A DNA stretch of 60,877 bases from a virus. The notes below the pieces were generated by a model that was not told the origin of the DNA, ran no database searches, and saw only the letters and a list, made by a program, of their open reading frames with translations. The stretch spans positions 1 through 60,877 of IMG/VR virus record IMGVR_UViG_3300025030_000039, one strand, 5' to 3'. Shown in pieces: positions 16,707-25,642 of the stretch; positions within the stretch are counted from its first letter, which is position 1; each line of letters opens with the position of its first letter. The position numbers and the translations under genes were made by a program.

Positions 16707-17589
16707 GATTTTTCATATAATTGTGTGTAGCAGTCTTACCAATATCATACCATTTAGCAATAGTTTCTTTACTAAATTCATACATACCTTTACCATCAGA
16801 TAAAACATATGGCATAAATATTTTATGATTTTTAATTCCTCTTTCTTTAGATAATAAATCCATTTTTTCTTCATCATTTTTAGATATTTCTATCATCATA
16901 ATATCGAATCCTCTAAATATAGGTTTAAGAACATTAGTAGCTTTCCAATTATCTTCTACTATCATTGCATTTTCAGGTCGTGAAAAGATAGAATAATTTT
17001 CAGTTATATTAAATTTTTCAACTAACCAATGTGATCCAATATGATCTCTTACTCCACCATCATAATAATATTCATCATTCATTAAAACTGGTTCAACAAA
17101 AGCTGGAATGCTCGATGTAGATTTAACATTATCTAAAAATTCTTCATATGTAAGTTGTTTACAATTAGCGTATTTTCTAGATCCGGTTTTAAAACCAACT
17201 GAACATAAAAATACAGTAGGATATATTTTATTCTTTTTATAATCATTAAAACGCTTTTCAGTCATAACTTTCTTAAAAGTATTTATTAATTGATCTTGTT
17301 TTCCTAATGAAGGTTTTCCAGTTAATAATCTAACTAATGCTCTTAAAGTTATTTTTCCTTTAGAATTAACAGGTTTGTATTTTCCAAATATATCAGTTAA
17401 TGTAAAATTAGTTATTAATTCTTTAACTTCATCATATAAACCCATAGCTAATGGAACTGATAATATTCCACCAGCAGATGTACCAACTATATAATTAGGT
17501 TCATAATTATAATCACATAATAATGTAATAGCTGCACCACCTAAAGCTGCAATCTTTGTACTTCCACCTGATATTGATAAACTTTTCAT
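16696..17589 (-). CDS. Patatin-like phospholipase
   Basis: 297 residues. The nucleophile elbow is VGTSAGG (Ser38) after the glycine-rich LSISGGSTKIAALGGA oxyanion region, and the second half of the Ser-Asp dyad is YYDGGVRDH near residue 175. These define the patatin family, which hydrolyses lipid acyl esters in the cytosol or at the membrane. No signal peptide or membrane anchor is seen. It lies between tail-fibre genes and a coiled-coil late gene. Possible roles are membrane damage late in infection, lipid remodelling or interference with another phage; the sequence does not distinguish these. Confidence 0.85.
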   Translation of the reverse strand: MKSLSISGGSTKIAALGGAAITLLCDYNYEPNYIVGTSAGGILSVPLAMGLYDEVKELITNFTLTDIFGKYKPVNSKGKITLRALVRLLTGKPSLGKQDQLINTFKKVMTEKRFNDYKKNKIYPTVFLCSVGFKTGSRKYANCKQLTYEEFLDNVKSTSSIPAFVEPVLMNDEYYYDGGVRDHIGSHWLVEKFNITENYSIFSRPENAMIVEDNWKATNVLKPIFRGFDIMMIEISKNDEEKMDLLSKERGIKNHKIFMPYVLSDGKGMYEFSKETIAKWYDIGKTATHNYMKNPNI

Positions 17590-17603
17590 TTTATAGTTTT
17601 ATT

Positions 17604-18305
17604 TTAATAATTTCCATTTTTTAATATATCTAATAGTTTAACAGAAAATTCTTGTATTGTTGAATAACCTTCTATAATATAAGTATGATCTAAAAATCCA
17701 TTATTTTCAAATGATGATCCTACTTGAGATCTAAAATAATCAAATAAACCTTCTGGATCACCTTCTAATAAACCTTCTCTACCATAATAAATATACGATT
17801 CTCTAAGATTATGTGTTAATAATGAAACACTTTTTTCTATTTCATTTAATACTTCATTAGCATCATTAAAATTTAATCTATTATATAATTCATACTTAGC
17901 TTTTTTATGTCTTATATCTCGTGATATTACTGAATTCATATCAAATATTTCTGCAAAAGCTATTTGTTCTTCAATATTATACACAGTATCTCTTAATTCT
18001 TTTGGGACAACAAACCATTCAGCTGCTATTAATTTTTCAATATCTGTCAATAATATCCAATTATTAGGATCTCCCATCATTTTAGTCCATACTAAAGTCA
18101 TAATTTCATTACGTATAAATTTATAATCTTTATTTATACATGTTCCAAATTTATGCCAATTTTCTATTGAAGATATATCTTCATATCCTACTGTTACTGT
18201 ATCTTCACATAATATAGGTTGATTTTCTCCTATTTCAGTTTTATTCCAAGTAAAAACTTGTGATATAACAGGTTGTCCTTCTATTAAATATGCTGTTAAT
18301 TTCAT
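17604..18305 (-). CDS. Hypothetical protein downstream of tail-fibre genes
   Basis: 233 residues, not recognised by family. The N-terminus AYLIEGQPVISQVFTWNKTE looks like beta strands, and the middle has MMGDPNNWILLTDIEKLIAAE, which is helical. It lies 17 bases after the fibre gene at 18323-19630 and shares its direction, so a fibre-associated or fibre-assembly role is likely by position. It begins MKLTAYLIEG without a signal peptide. Confidence 0.5.
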   Translation of the reverse strand: MKLTAYLIEGQPVISQVFTWNKTEIGENQPILCEDTVTVGYEDISSIENWHKFGTCINKDYKFIRNEIMTLVWTKMMGDPNNWILLTDIEKLIAAEWFVVPKELRDTVYNIEEQIAFAEIFDMNSVISRDIRHKKAKYELYNRLNFNDANEVLNEIEKSVSLLTHNLRESYIYYGREGLLEGDPEGLFDYFRSQVGSSFENNGFLDHTYIIEGYSTIQEFSVKLLDILKNGNY

Positions 18306-18322
18306 TTTAAATTTTATTTTTA

Positions 18323-19630
18323 TTAACTAACTCTCCAAAATTCATATGATGAAGAATTAAATGTTTGAGTTACTGCCGTACTTTCGGATGCACTTCTTAA
18401 TTGAAGTGTATGTGATCCAGATGTTAATGTAGTATAGAAAAAATTAGTCCATGTTATATCATCACTTGTATCTTTTGATTCAATTTCAACTACATCTCCT
18501 AATGCAGTTCCATCTAAATACCATCTAAATTTTGCAGAGCTACTTGTTGAATTAGTAGTAAAATTAAATTTAGTTCCTATTCTATATGTTCCTGTATTAG
18601 TAGCAGATATTGTATAGGTATAAATTACTACAGTTAAGTTATTAGTTGTATATCCGCTGTTTGAATTATTATTAATATTTGAATTATTAGTACTTTGAGA
18701 AAATGATTCTCCAAATTTTATTGAAACATTACCAGATCCTAATAAAGTTGTTCCATCAACAGTTTTTATATTTGTTCCACTAACTAAAATAACTTGATAT
18801 AAAGTATCAAAATATGTTTTAAGTGTTGCTTTAATATTAGCCCATGTTAATTTTTTCTTATCATTAGTAGCAGCAGAATCTTCTATTACAGTTATATCTG
18901 CATCTACTGGAGTTGTTTTACTTGTTAAACCATTAATTTCAGAAGATGCATTTAAATGTATTGCATTTGTATCTGTTCCTATTGAATCCAATCTACTATC
19001 GTTTCCTTGACAAACAGTTCCTGCAGTTATACCAAAATCTTTATTAAATGCAGTATTTTTAGAAAAAGCTGCTTCATAAACTCCCGTATGATTGTGATTT
19101 CCAGTAGCAACAGTACCAGCAATAGTTCCAACATTTAATGTAGCACTATCTCCTAAACCTAAACTAGTACGAGCTGTTACATTGTTATTTAAATCACTTA
19201 AATTACTGGCTATCTTTAATTGTGCATCATTAGATACATTACTTAATCCAATATCACTACTGTTTAATGTAATATTACTAGATAATGCTTTACTGTTTAT
19301 TGTTGTTGTTTTAGGTACTTTAGTATCAGAATATGTTTTTATAGCTTTTTCAGATACTGCCACAAGATCAGAATTAGATGATAATGTTCCATCAGCACTT
19401 AAATTTATAGCTATTGATTGAGAACTTAATTCTGTTAATGTGTTACCATTATTATCTTTAATTGTAATATATGAATTATCTATAGCATTTTGTAAATCTG
19501 CACTATCTCTAATCTCCTCTGCTGTAAATTCAGTAATAAGATTATAATCAGTAACTGGATGTGTAAATGCTATAGATCCTAAATCTTCTATTGTAACTGT
19601 TTGATTTGTTGTTAAATATATTGCTGTCAT
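18323..19630 (-). CDS. Tail fibre protein, small
   Basis: 435 residues, rich in Ser, Thr and Asn. A fibre repeat motif ALSSNITLNSSDIGLSNV is present near residue 115, a form very common in phage tail fibres. Near the middle is GNHNHTGVYE, a short His-rich metal-binding fibre motif. The C-terminus is a beta-sandwich-like domain (TGTYRIGTKFNFTTNS, SGSHTLQLRS) probably involved in receptor or glycan binding. It shares the fibre module with the large fibre at 19643-24148, so the two are paralogous in part. The gene begins 12 bases after the stop of that gene. Confidence 0.8.
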   Translation of the reverse strand: MTAIYLTTNQTVTIEDLGSIAFTHPVTDYNLITEFTAEEIRDSADLQNAIDNSYITIKDNNGNTLTELSSQSIAINLSADGTLSSNSDLVAVSEKAIKTYSDTKVPKTTTINSKALSSNITLNSSDIGLSNVSNDAQLKIASNLSDLNNNVTARTSLGLGDSATLNVGTIAGTVATGNHNHTGVYEAAFSKNTAFNKDFGITAGTVCQGNDSRLDSIGTDTNAIHLNASSEINGLTSKTTPVDADITVIEDSAATNDKKKLTWANIKATLKTYFDTLYQVILVSGTNIKTVDGTTLLGSGNVSIKFGESFSQSTNNSNINNNSNSGYTTNNLTVVIYTYTISATNTGTYRIGTKFNFTTNSTSSSAKFRWYLDGTALGDVVEIESKDTSDDITWTNFFYTTLTSGSHTLQLRSASESTAVTQTFNSSSYEFWRVS

Positions 19631-19642
19631 AATTTATTTATT

Positions 19643-22600
19643 TTATACTTCTATCATAAATATTGAAATCGCTGGACTCTGAACTGATCCTGAAGATCCA
19701 ACCAAAAATCTTAATCTTATTCTGTCTCCTGTAGATATTGAGACTGATAAATCACTTCTATAAGCATAAAAAGTATTATTTATAGATAATGTTGCAACTT
19801 CTACATTATTTACAAGTACAGAAGCAGTCCAAGTTTCATTTGTACTTGTTAAATTTGATGCTGAAATAGATTTTAATTTACAATTAACTGGAACAACAAA
19901 TGGTGATATATTTGTAGGTACTCCATCTCCATATCTCAAATCTATATCTGAATTTACATTAGAATTCCTTGACGCGGAAAATGTAATAGATTGTTTCTTT
20001 AAATTTTCTAGCTGTACATACTTTTTAACTCCCAATGCACCTGAATCTTCTATAAGAATCACATCTGTTGTAGATATAGATGTTTTTTCTGTAAATGTAT
20101 TAAAATCATTAGCTGAACGTTTTAATTGTGCATCATTTGTTACATTACCTAATGATAAATCAGATTTAGATAAAGTAACATTACTAGATAATGCATAACC
20201 ATTTACTGTTATAGAAGTACTAACTTTACTTGATAATTTCGTATCTGTATCATCTCTAACTTCAACTATAGCAGATTGTACATTTATTGCAGTAATGTCA
20301 CCATTAGGTGTAAATGGAACTTCTGATGCTATCTGATCTATAGTAGCTCCTGATTCAATTCCATCTAATTTTGAACCATCAATGCTTAAATCTCGTCCAT
20401 CAACTGTTCCAACATTTGTAATATCATTACCTCCTACATTTAAGTCTCCTGATAAGCTTCTTGTTCCATTTGCTAATAAATATTGTGGATGATCATCATT
20501 ATTTAATCCTATTAACGAACTGTGATCTGTAATATTACTACTTCCTTGATATATTGTATCAAATGCACTTTCAATAATATATCCAGTAGTAGCACCTTTT
20601 TGAACAATTATTCTACCCATAAGCATGCCATGTGATGTTATTAATGATGGCAACATGCTTATAGTTTTTGATGCTTTTGCCAAATCACTAGTAGCAAATT
20701 CTTCATTACCTAAAATAGTATAGCAGTGATCTTGTAACTCTATTCCTTTCCATAAATAATTAATTGTCCAGTATGTATCTGTTAATGTTACTAAATTTGT
20801 ACCATCATCATATTGAGTATTATTAATTACTGGAGATGTATGACTTGTTACAGTCCAAACTCCACCAACATGATAATTAAAAAATTGTCTTGTAGCTACT
20901 GATATTGGACTAATAGTATTTTCGTAAACTATACTATATACTATTCCACCGTTTGATGTTATATTTAAAGAACTATCTACTGCTATAATATCTAATCCAG
21001 ATTCTCTTCCATATCTGTTTGTATGTGCTATCCTTGCATAATTTTTGGCATCTTGTTCATAGCCATATATCGGTAACATTTGTATATGTAAATTGTTTCC
21101 AGATCTGTAGCATTCTGCATATAATAAATATCTTAAATTATGTATAATAGAATGATCGTTAGTAGTAATCCAAGTTCCTGTATCTCTATCTGCTAAAATA
21201 TAATTAATATCAAGATCAATTAGAGACAAGGATGAATTTAATGCAATATTAATTCTAGATATCGATGTTTTAGCATCATTTAAAAAACTTGCAGAATTTG
21301 CAGGTACTGTACAAGTACCATCACCATTTGATGTAACTATATAATCAAAATCAAATCCAGTATTTACAGGTAAAGTTTGTATAATTGGATTAACTTGGGC
21401 GCCTTCTTCTATACCTGCAACCTTTGAAACAACTGATGATAAATCATTAGTCACTAAATCATATGAAGCTTGACTCAAATGCATGAATGGTGATTCACCA
21501 TTCATGTTGGTTAAATCATTATGACTTGTAATTGATGAAGACTGATTTGCAAATTGTCCCAATTTTGGTCTCTCATCAACTATTGAAACTATTGTAGATC
21601 CTAATGAACATATAATTCCTGCTATACGTAAAGAATAACTTAATAAAACTTCTGGAGTTATTGGATAAGATCCAATTTCAGCAGTAAGTTGAGTATCATA
21701 TAATGTATTTCCATATAATACATGATACTCTGTATATTCTTCATTTTGTGTAACAAATAAAATATCTTTTTTAAATTTTCCTAATGGAATTGCAGTTATT
21801 CCAGTATCAATATCATTATAGTTATTATCATCTATTTGTGTTTGATTTTGTATTTGATACCAATTGCTTCCAATATTATACCAATATGTAAATGTTACAT
21901 TAGTTGCAGATGACGTCAAATATCTATTATCTGATATATAATAATCACCAGCAGTTACATCAAATGATAAAGGATCTAGATTATTGATGCTTGTTATGTT
22001 TCCTGAATTTGATAATGGTCCAAGAATTAATGATTTATATCTATGATCTCTTTCAGTTGTTTGTAATAAATCAATATAATGTTTATTTAAAAATACTATA
22101 TCAGTATCATTAGTTTGAACTACTGCAAGTTCTATTTCTGTTTCATGATTAGGATGTCCTAACATAGTTCCAGCAATTCCAAGACTATTAATAAATACAT
22201 ATAGTCTAGCATTTAAATCAGTTATTTCAATTTCTTGTGCATCCCAATTTATTTGTGAAATTTCTCCATTATTATTTATGTATCCTTTTCCTGCATTTAC
22301 ATGTAAAAATAATCCACCAGTTACTGTAAAAACTTCTCCACCATTAACTCTACCAGTGCCAATAGTATCATGCATATAGCTTGATAATGGGAAAAAATTA
22401 ATGTTTTCAGATTCTATATTAACAGGCCCTAAAAAAATTTCACCCATATTAACGTTGCCCTCATTTCCATTTGAAGTATCTATTGAATTTATAGTAGATT
22501 TTGTTCCAATAACTAAATCTAATTTACTTTTGGTCAAAGATCCTGAATAATATATTTCACCAGTAGCAGACTCACATAGTATATCAGTCGTAAAAAAATT

Positions 22601-24148
22601 ATCATTATCATTTTGTATAGCAACAGAATTTGCAAATATTTTTGAACTACCATCAGGCCCAATATGCAATGCTATATTCCCAGTAGATAAAATAGAATTA
22701 CTTATTCGTAATATTGCATCATTATTTATATAAATAGCGTCTGAACCTGCATTTTTAAAAGTTGCTCCTATTAATACCATTTCTGCATTTGGTCCATCTG
22801 CATAAAAAGCTTTTACTACTTTTGCCGGTGCTCCACACATATATGAACAATTAGTACCAACAATTGTACTATATCCCGTGCATCTAATTAAATTTTCATA
22901 TTGAGTACCGATATAATAATTTGCTACATTAAATAGATGAATAACTCCTCTAGATGTTGCTTGATTTCCCCATATTCCATAATATCCTGCTCTGATAAAT
23001 ACATAGTCTAAAATAAATGGTATATAACTTTCTCTTATATAATATATAGTAGAATAACCGGTACCTGTAGGTCCCTCTAAACTTAAATTTTTTAATATAG
23101 ATGCTTCATAACCTATAATAAAATTATTATTATTATCCGATGTTTTAATTATAGTATTTAAAAATCCTGCACCTTCTATTATAACATAACTTTTAAGTGT
23201 AAATGGATCTTCAATAAAAGTACCTGGACCTACTTCAATTTTATAATAATTACTTGAACTATTATCTAATATAGAATCATTTGCATCTTTAACTGAAGTA
23301 AAATCTACATCTCCTGATTTTCCAACTTTTATAATATGTTCTATTTTACCAATTTCTATTCCATTATATAATAAATCTCCAGCAGTATTAACATTTAAAT
23401 TATCTAACACATCTTTATTTATATGATTATGTCTATCTATAGTGTTAGCCGCAACATCTATATTATTAGAAACTTCAATATCAAAATCTGATATAGATAA
23501 AGCAGTTTGTGTTCCAGTATGATTATTTCTATCTAAATAATATGATGGTAATTCTGCACCTAATTTTTCAGAATCATCTACTATGCCATTATTATTAATA
23601 TCATAAGTAGATTTTTCCATGTCTCCTACTGCAAAACCAGGAACATTTGTAATATTATTCCAATGTACTAAAGCACTTCCGCTTGTTTGTAAATTAGTTT
23701 TTGTATAATAATTATCGAAATTTAAAGCTAATTCATCTATTGCATATTGAACCTGAACTGCCATTAATCCACTAGTACCATTATCATATATAATTTCACT
23801 AGCATCCCATTGAGGATCTCCGGCATATTCCCAAGTAGCTCCATTAGATCTATATAATCCTCTTAATTTTCTATTTAATAAAAATACACTACCTGTTTCT
23901 GTAATTACATAATAAACTTGTCCAATATTAGAAGCTGCAGCTGGTAATAAAGCAAATGTATTTACTGTTGGATATGCAGATCCACCACTTGGAAGATTAC
24001 TCACATTAACCTTTATACGATTTTGTGCAGAATCATATACAAAGTTAAGAATATCTCCTATTGTATAAATTGCATTTAATTCACCTGAACCACTTTCATA
24101 AACATCATTCCATATATGCGATGCTGTATATACTTCTCCATTAGCCAT
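19643..24148 (-). CDS. Large tail fibre / receptor-binding protein
   Basis: 1501 residues. Residues about 290-520 look like a right-handed parallel beta-helix (VGPGTFIEDPFTLKSYVIIE, then many short ILKNL- and VFI-type strands), a pectate-lyase-like fold common in fibres and depolymerases. Residues 660-1000 carry more beta-rich modules. Near the C-terminus the motif NGYALSSNVTLSKSDLSLGN is shared with the smaller fibre. The last domain (VNNVEVATLSINNTFY...) is beta-rich and probably exposed. It is the longest gene here and has a late-type promoter box just upstream. Receptor binding is inferred from architecture; no catalytic residues could be assigned. Confidence 0.8.
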   Translation of the reverse strand: MANGEVYTASHIWNDVYESGSGELNAIYTIGDILNFVYDSAQNRIKVNVSNLPSGGSAYPTVNTFALLPAAASNIGQVYYVITETGSVFLLNRKLRGLYRSNGATWEYAGDPQWDASEIIYDNGTSGLMAVQVQYAIDELALNFDNYYTKTNLQTSGSALVHWNNITNVPGFAVGDMEKSTYDINNNGIVDDSEKLGAELPSYYLDRNNHTGTQTALSISDFDIEVSNNIDVAANTIDRHNHINKDVLDNLNVNTAGDLLYNGIEIGKIEHIIKVGKSGDVDFTSVKDANDSILDNSSSNYYKIEVGPGTFIEDPFTLKSYVIIEGAGFLNTIIKTSDNNNNFIIGYEASILKNLSLEGPTGTGYSTIYYIRESYIPFILDYVFIRAGYYGIWGNQATSRGVIHLFNVANYYIGTQYENLIRCTGYSTIVGTNCSYMCGAPAKVVKAFYADGPNAEMVLIGATFKNAGSDAIYINNDAILRISNSILSTGNIALHIGPDGSSKIFANSVAIQNDNDNFFTTDILCESATGEIYYSGSLTKSKLDLVIGTKSTINSIDTSNGNEGNVNMGEIFLGPVNIESENINFFPLSSYMHDTIGTGRVNGGEVFTVTGGLFLHVNAGKGYINNNGEISQINWDAQEIEITDLNARLYVFINSLGIAGTMLGHPNHETEIELAVVQTNDTDIVFLNKHYIDLLQTTERDHRYKSLILGPLSNSGNITSINNLDPLSFDVTAGDYYISDNRYLTSSATNVTFTYWYNIGSNWYQIQNQTQIDDNNYNDIDTGITAIPLGKFKKDILFVTQNEEYTEYHVLYGNTLYDTQLTAEIGSYPITPEVLLSYSLRIAGIICSLGSTIVSIVDERPKLGQFANQSSSITSHNDLTNMNGESPFMHLSQASYDLVTNDLSSVVSKVAGIEEGAQVNPIIQTLPVNTGFDFDYIVTSNGDGTCTVPANSASFLNDAKTSISRINIALNSSLSLIDLDINYILADRDTGTWITTNDHSIIHNLRYLLYAECYRSGNNLHIQMLPIYGYEQDAKNYARIAHTNRYGRESGLDIIAVDSSLNITSNGGIVYSIVYENTISPISVATRQFFNYHVGGVWTVTSHTSPVINNTQYDDGTNLVTLTDTYWTINYLWKGIELQDHCYTILGNEEFATSDLAKASKTISMLPSLITSHGMLMGRIIVQKGATTGYIIESAFDTIYQGSSNITDHSSLIGLNNDDHPQYLLANGTRSLSGDLNVGGNDITNVGTVDGRDLSIDGSKLDGIESGATIDQIASEVPFTPNGDITAINVQSAIVEVRDDTDTKLSSKVSTSITVNGYALSSNVTLSKSDLSLGNVTNDAQLKRSANDFNTFTEKTSISTTDVILIEDSGALGVKKYVQLENLKKQSITFSASRNSNVNSDIDLRYGDGVPTNISPFVVPVNCKLKSISASNLTSTNETWTASVLVNNVEVATLSINNTFYAYRSDLSVSISTGDRIRLRFLVGSSGSVQSPAISIFMIEV

Positions 24149-24160
24149 TTCAAACTATAT

Positions 24161-24177
24161 TTTATTATATATATTAG
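24161..24177 (-). promoter_or_regulatory. Late-type promoter box before large fibre gene
   Basis: Minus strand TAATATATATAATAAA, 12-30 bases before the ATG at 24148. The rest of 24178-24231 is AT-rich spacer toward the divergent TnpB-like gene. Confidence 0.45.
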
Positions 24178-24231
24178 AATAATTTTAGAAAGTTTGAATG
24201 ATATATAATTTATATAAAAAAATAATATAAA

Positions 24232-25443
24232 ATTAAAACTCTCAAACTTAAAATAAAAAACCTTTCTAAACCTAACTATTCTAAACTTCTAGAACAATGC
24301 AACCACTCAAGAGCCCTTTACAACTCGGCTCTCTATATAGCAAATGAACATTATAAACAAACTCTTTCCTACATCGGCTACAACGACCTCTATAAAGAAC
24401 TTAAAGACAACATCCATTATAACTCACTTAACAAACCGACTGCTCAACAAATCATTAAACTTGTAGACAAAAACTTTAAATCGTTTTTTGCTCTACTTAA
24501 AAAGAAAAAATCAAACTCATCTATAGGACAAATTAATTCACCTCAATATAAAAAGTCTGATTCATTATTTAATTTGATTAAGCCGATTCAGAAAGAGAGT
24601 AATTCGATAAGAAAGGGATTTTTAAATATTTATAATTGGCTTAAGATACCATATACACATGAAATAGACGGAAACATTAAGCAATTTACAATCAAACCTA
24701 TAAACAATGGTCAGTTTTTTTATTTGTATATTGTTTATGAAGAAAATAAAAAAGAAGAAGTAAAAATAAATAAAAATAGATACTTAAGTATAGATTTAGG
24801 CATTAATAATTTGATGGCTACATTTGATTCAACTGGACGTTCAATAATAATAAACGGTAAACCTCTTAAAGCATATAACAGTTGGTTCAACATAAAGAAA
24901 TCAAGTATTCAGTCAGAGCTAGAAATAAAAAATAAAAAGAAATGGAGTAAAAGATTACAGAATTTAAATGAAGATAGAAAGAATTTTATAAATAATTATT
25001 TTAATCAATCAGTAAATAGAATAGTTAAGCATTGTATAGTTAATGATATTGGAACAGTAATTGTTGGATATAATAAGAAATGGAAGCAGGATACTAAAGA
25101 GTTAGGTAAAAAATTTAATCGTAAATTCCAACAAATTCCGCATTTTATATTGAAGGAAAAGTTGAGTAATAAATGTAGTGATTATGGAATAGATTTGGTA
25201 TTTCATGAAGAGAGTTATACTAGTAAGTGTGATGCATTAGCGATAGAGAAGTTAAAGAAGCAAGATGTTTATTTAGGTAAAAGGATAAAAAGAGGATTGT
25301 TCCAGTCAAGTGTAGGAAAGTTGATAAATGCTGATGTGAATGGAGCGATGAATATAATGAGAAAAGTAGTCAGTGATTCCCAGTTTAAAGGGATAGTTGA
25401 TAATAGGTTAATAGTACAACCTTTAATGATTAACATCTTATAA
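24232..25443 (+). CDS. TnpB-like protein (IS200/IS605 OrfB family), start codon lost or non-canonical
   Basis: The plus-strand frame is open from just after the TAA at 24223-24225 to the stop at 25443, about 400 codons, but contains no ATG near the expected start; ATT at 24232 or an in-frame TTG at 24574 could be used. The first codons read IKTLKLKIKNLSKPNYSKLL, a typical TnpB N-terminus, so a 24574 start would truncate it. RuvC-I is SIDLGINNLMATFD, RuvC-III is NADVNGAMNIM. At the RuvC-II position the Glu is missing (VIVGYNKKWKQ); EESYTSKC follows and may supply an alternative Glu. The C-terminal Cys4 zinc finger is absent. No TnpA is nearby. It stands divergent to the large fibre gene. Confidence 0.7.
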   Translation: MKTLKLKIKNLSKPNYSKLLEQCNHSRALYNSALYIANEHYKQTLSYIGYNDLYKELKDNIHYNSLNKPTAQQIIKLVDKNFKSFFALLKKKKSNSSIGQINSPQYKKSDSLFNLIKPIQKESNSIRKGFLNIYNWLKIPYTHEIDGNIKQFTIKPINNGQFFYLYIVYEENKKEEVKINKNRYLSIDLGINNLMATFDSTGRSIIINGKPLKAYNSWFNIKKSSIQSELEIKNKKKWSKRLQNLNEDRKNFINNYFNQSVNRIVKHCIVNDIGTVIVGYNKKWKQDTKELGKKFNRKFQQIPHFILKEKLSNKCSDYGIDLVFHEESYTSKCDALAIEKLKKQDVYLGKRIKRGLFQSSVGKLINADVNGAMNIMRKVVSDSQFKGIVDNRLIVQPLMINIL

Positions 25444-25610
25444 ATGTACTATATATTAGAATTGAAATCTCTCTATAATAATATTTGCTGTATTAATTAT
25501 TTTAAATTTAGTATGCTTAGTTATATCTAGACACTTCTATTACAACTATAAATTATTTAAATATATTCCTATTTAAAATAATTGCGTATACTATGATTCA
25601 CGATTTAAAC
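25444..25610. other. Non-coding stretch after the TnpB-like gene
   Basis: About 170 AT-rich bases between the TnpB-like stop and a terminator, with no open frame I can support. By analogy with other TnpB loci, a guide-like RNA (omega RNA) could arise from the 3' end of the gene and this flank. No conserved fold was identified by eye. Confidence 0.3.
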
Positions 25611-25642
25611 AAAAAAGACTCTTAGAAATAAGAGTCTTTTTT
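25611..25642. terminator. Bidirectional rho-independent terminator
   Basis: Perfect hairpin aaaaaagactctta/taagagtctttttt with a 4-base loop and T-runs on both strands. It can end the plus-strand TnpB transcript and the minus-strand nuclease transcript; the stop codon of the latter lies inside the stem. Confidence 0.85.

Noticed and set aside
24574-25443. TnpB-like gene starting at TTG 24574
   Set aside because: The same frame continues upstream with a clear TnpB N-terminal sequence, so this start would remove about 110 conserved residues.
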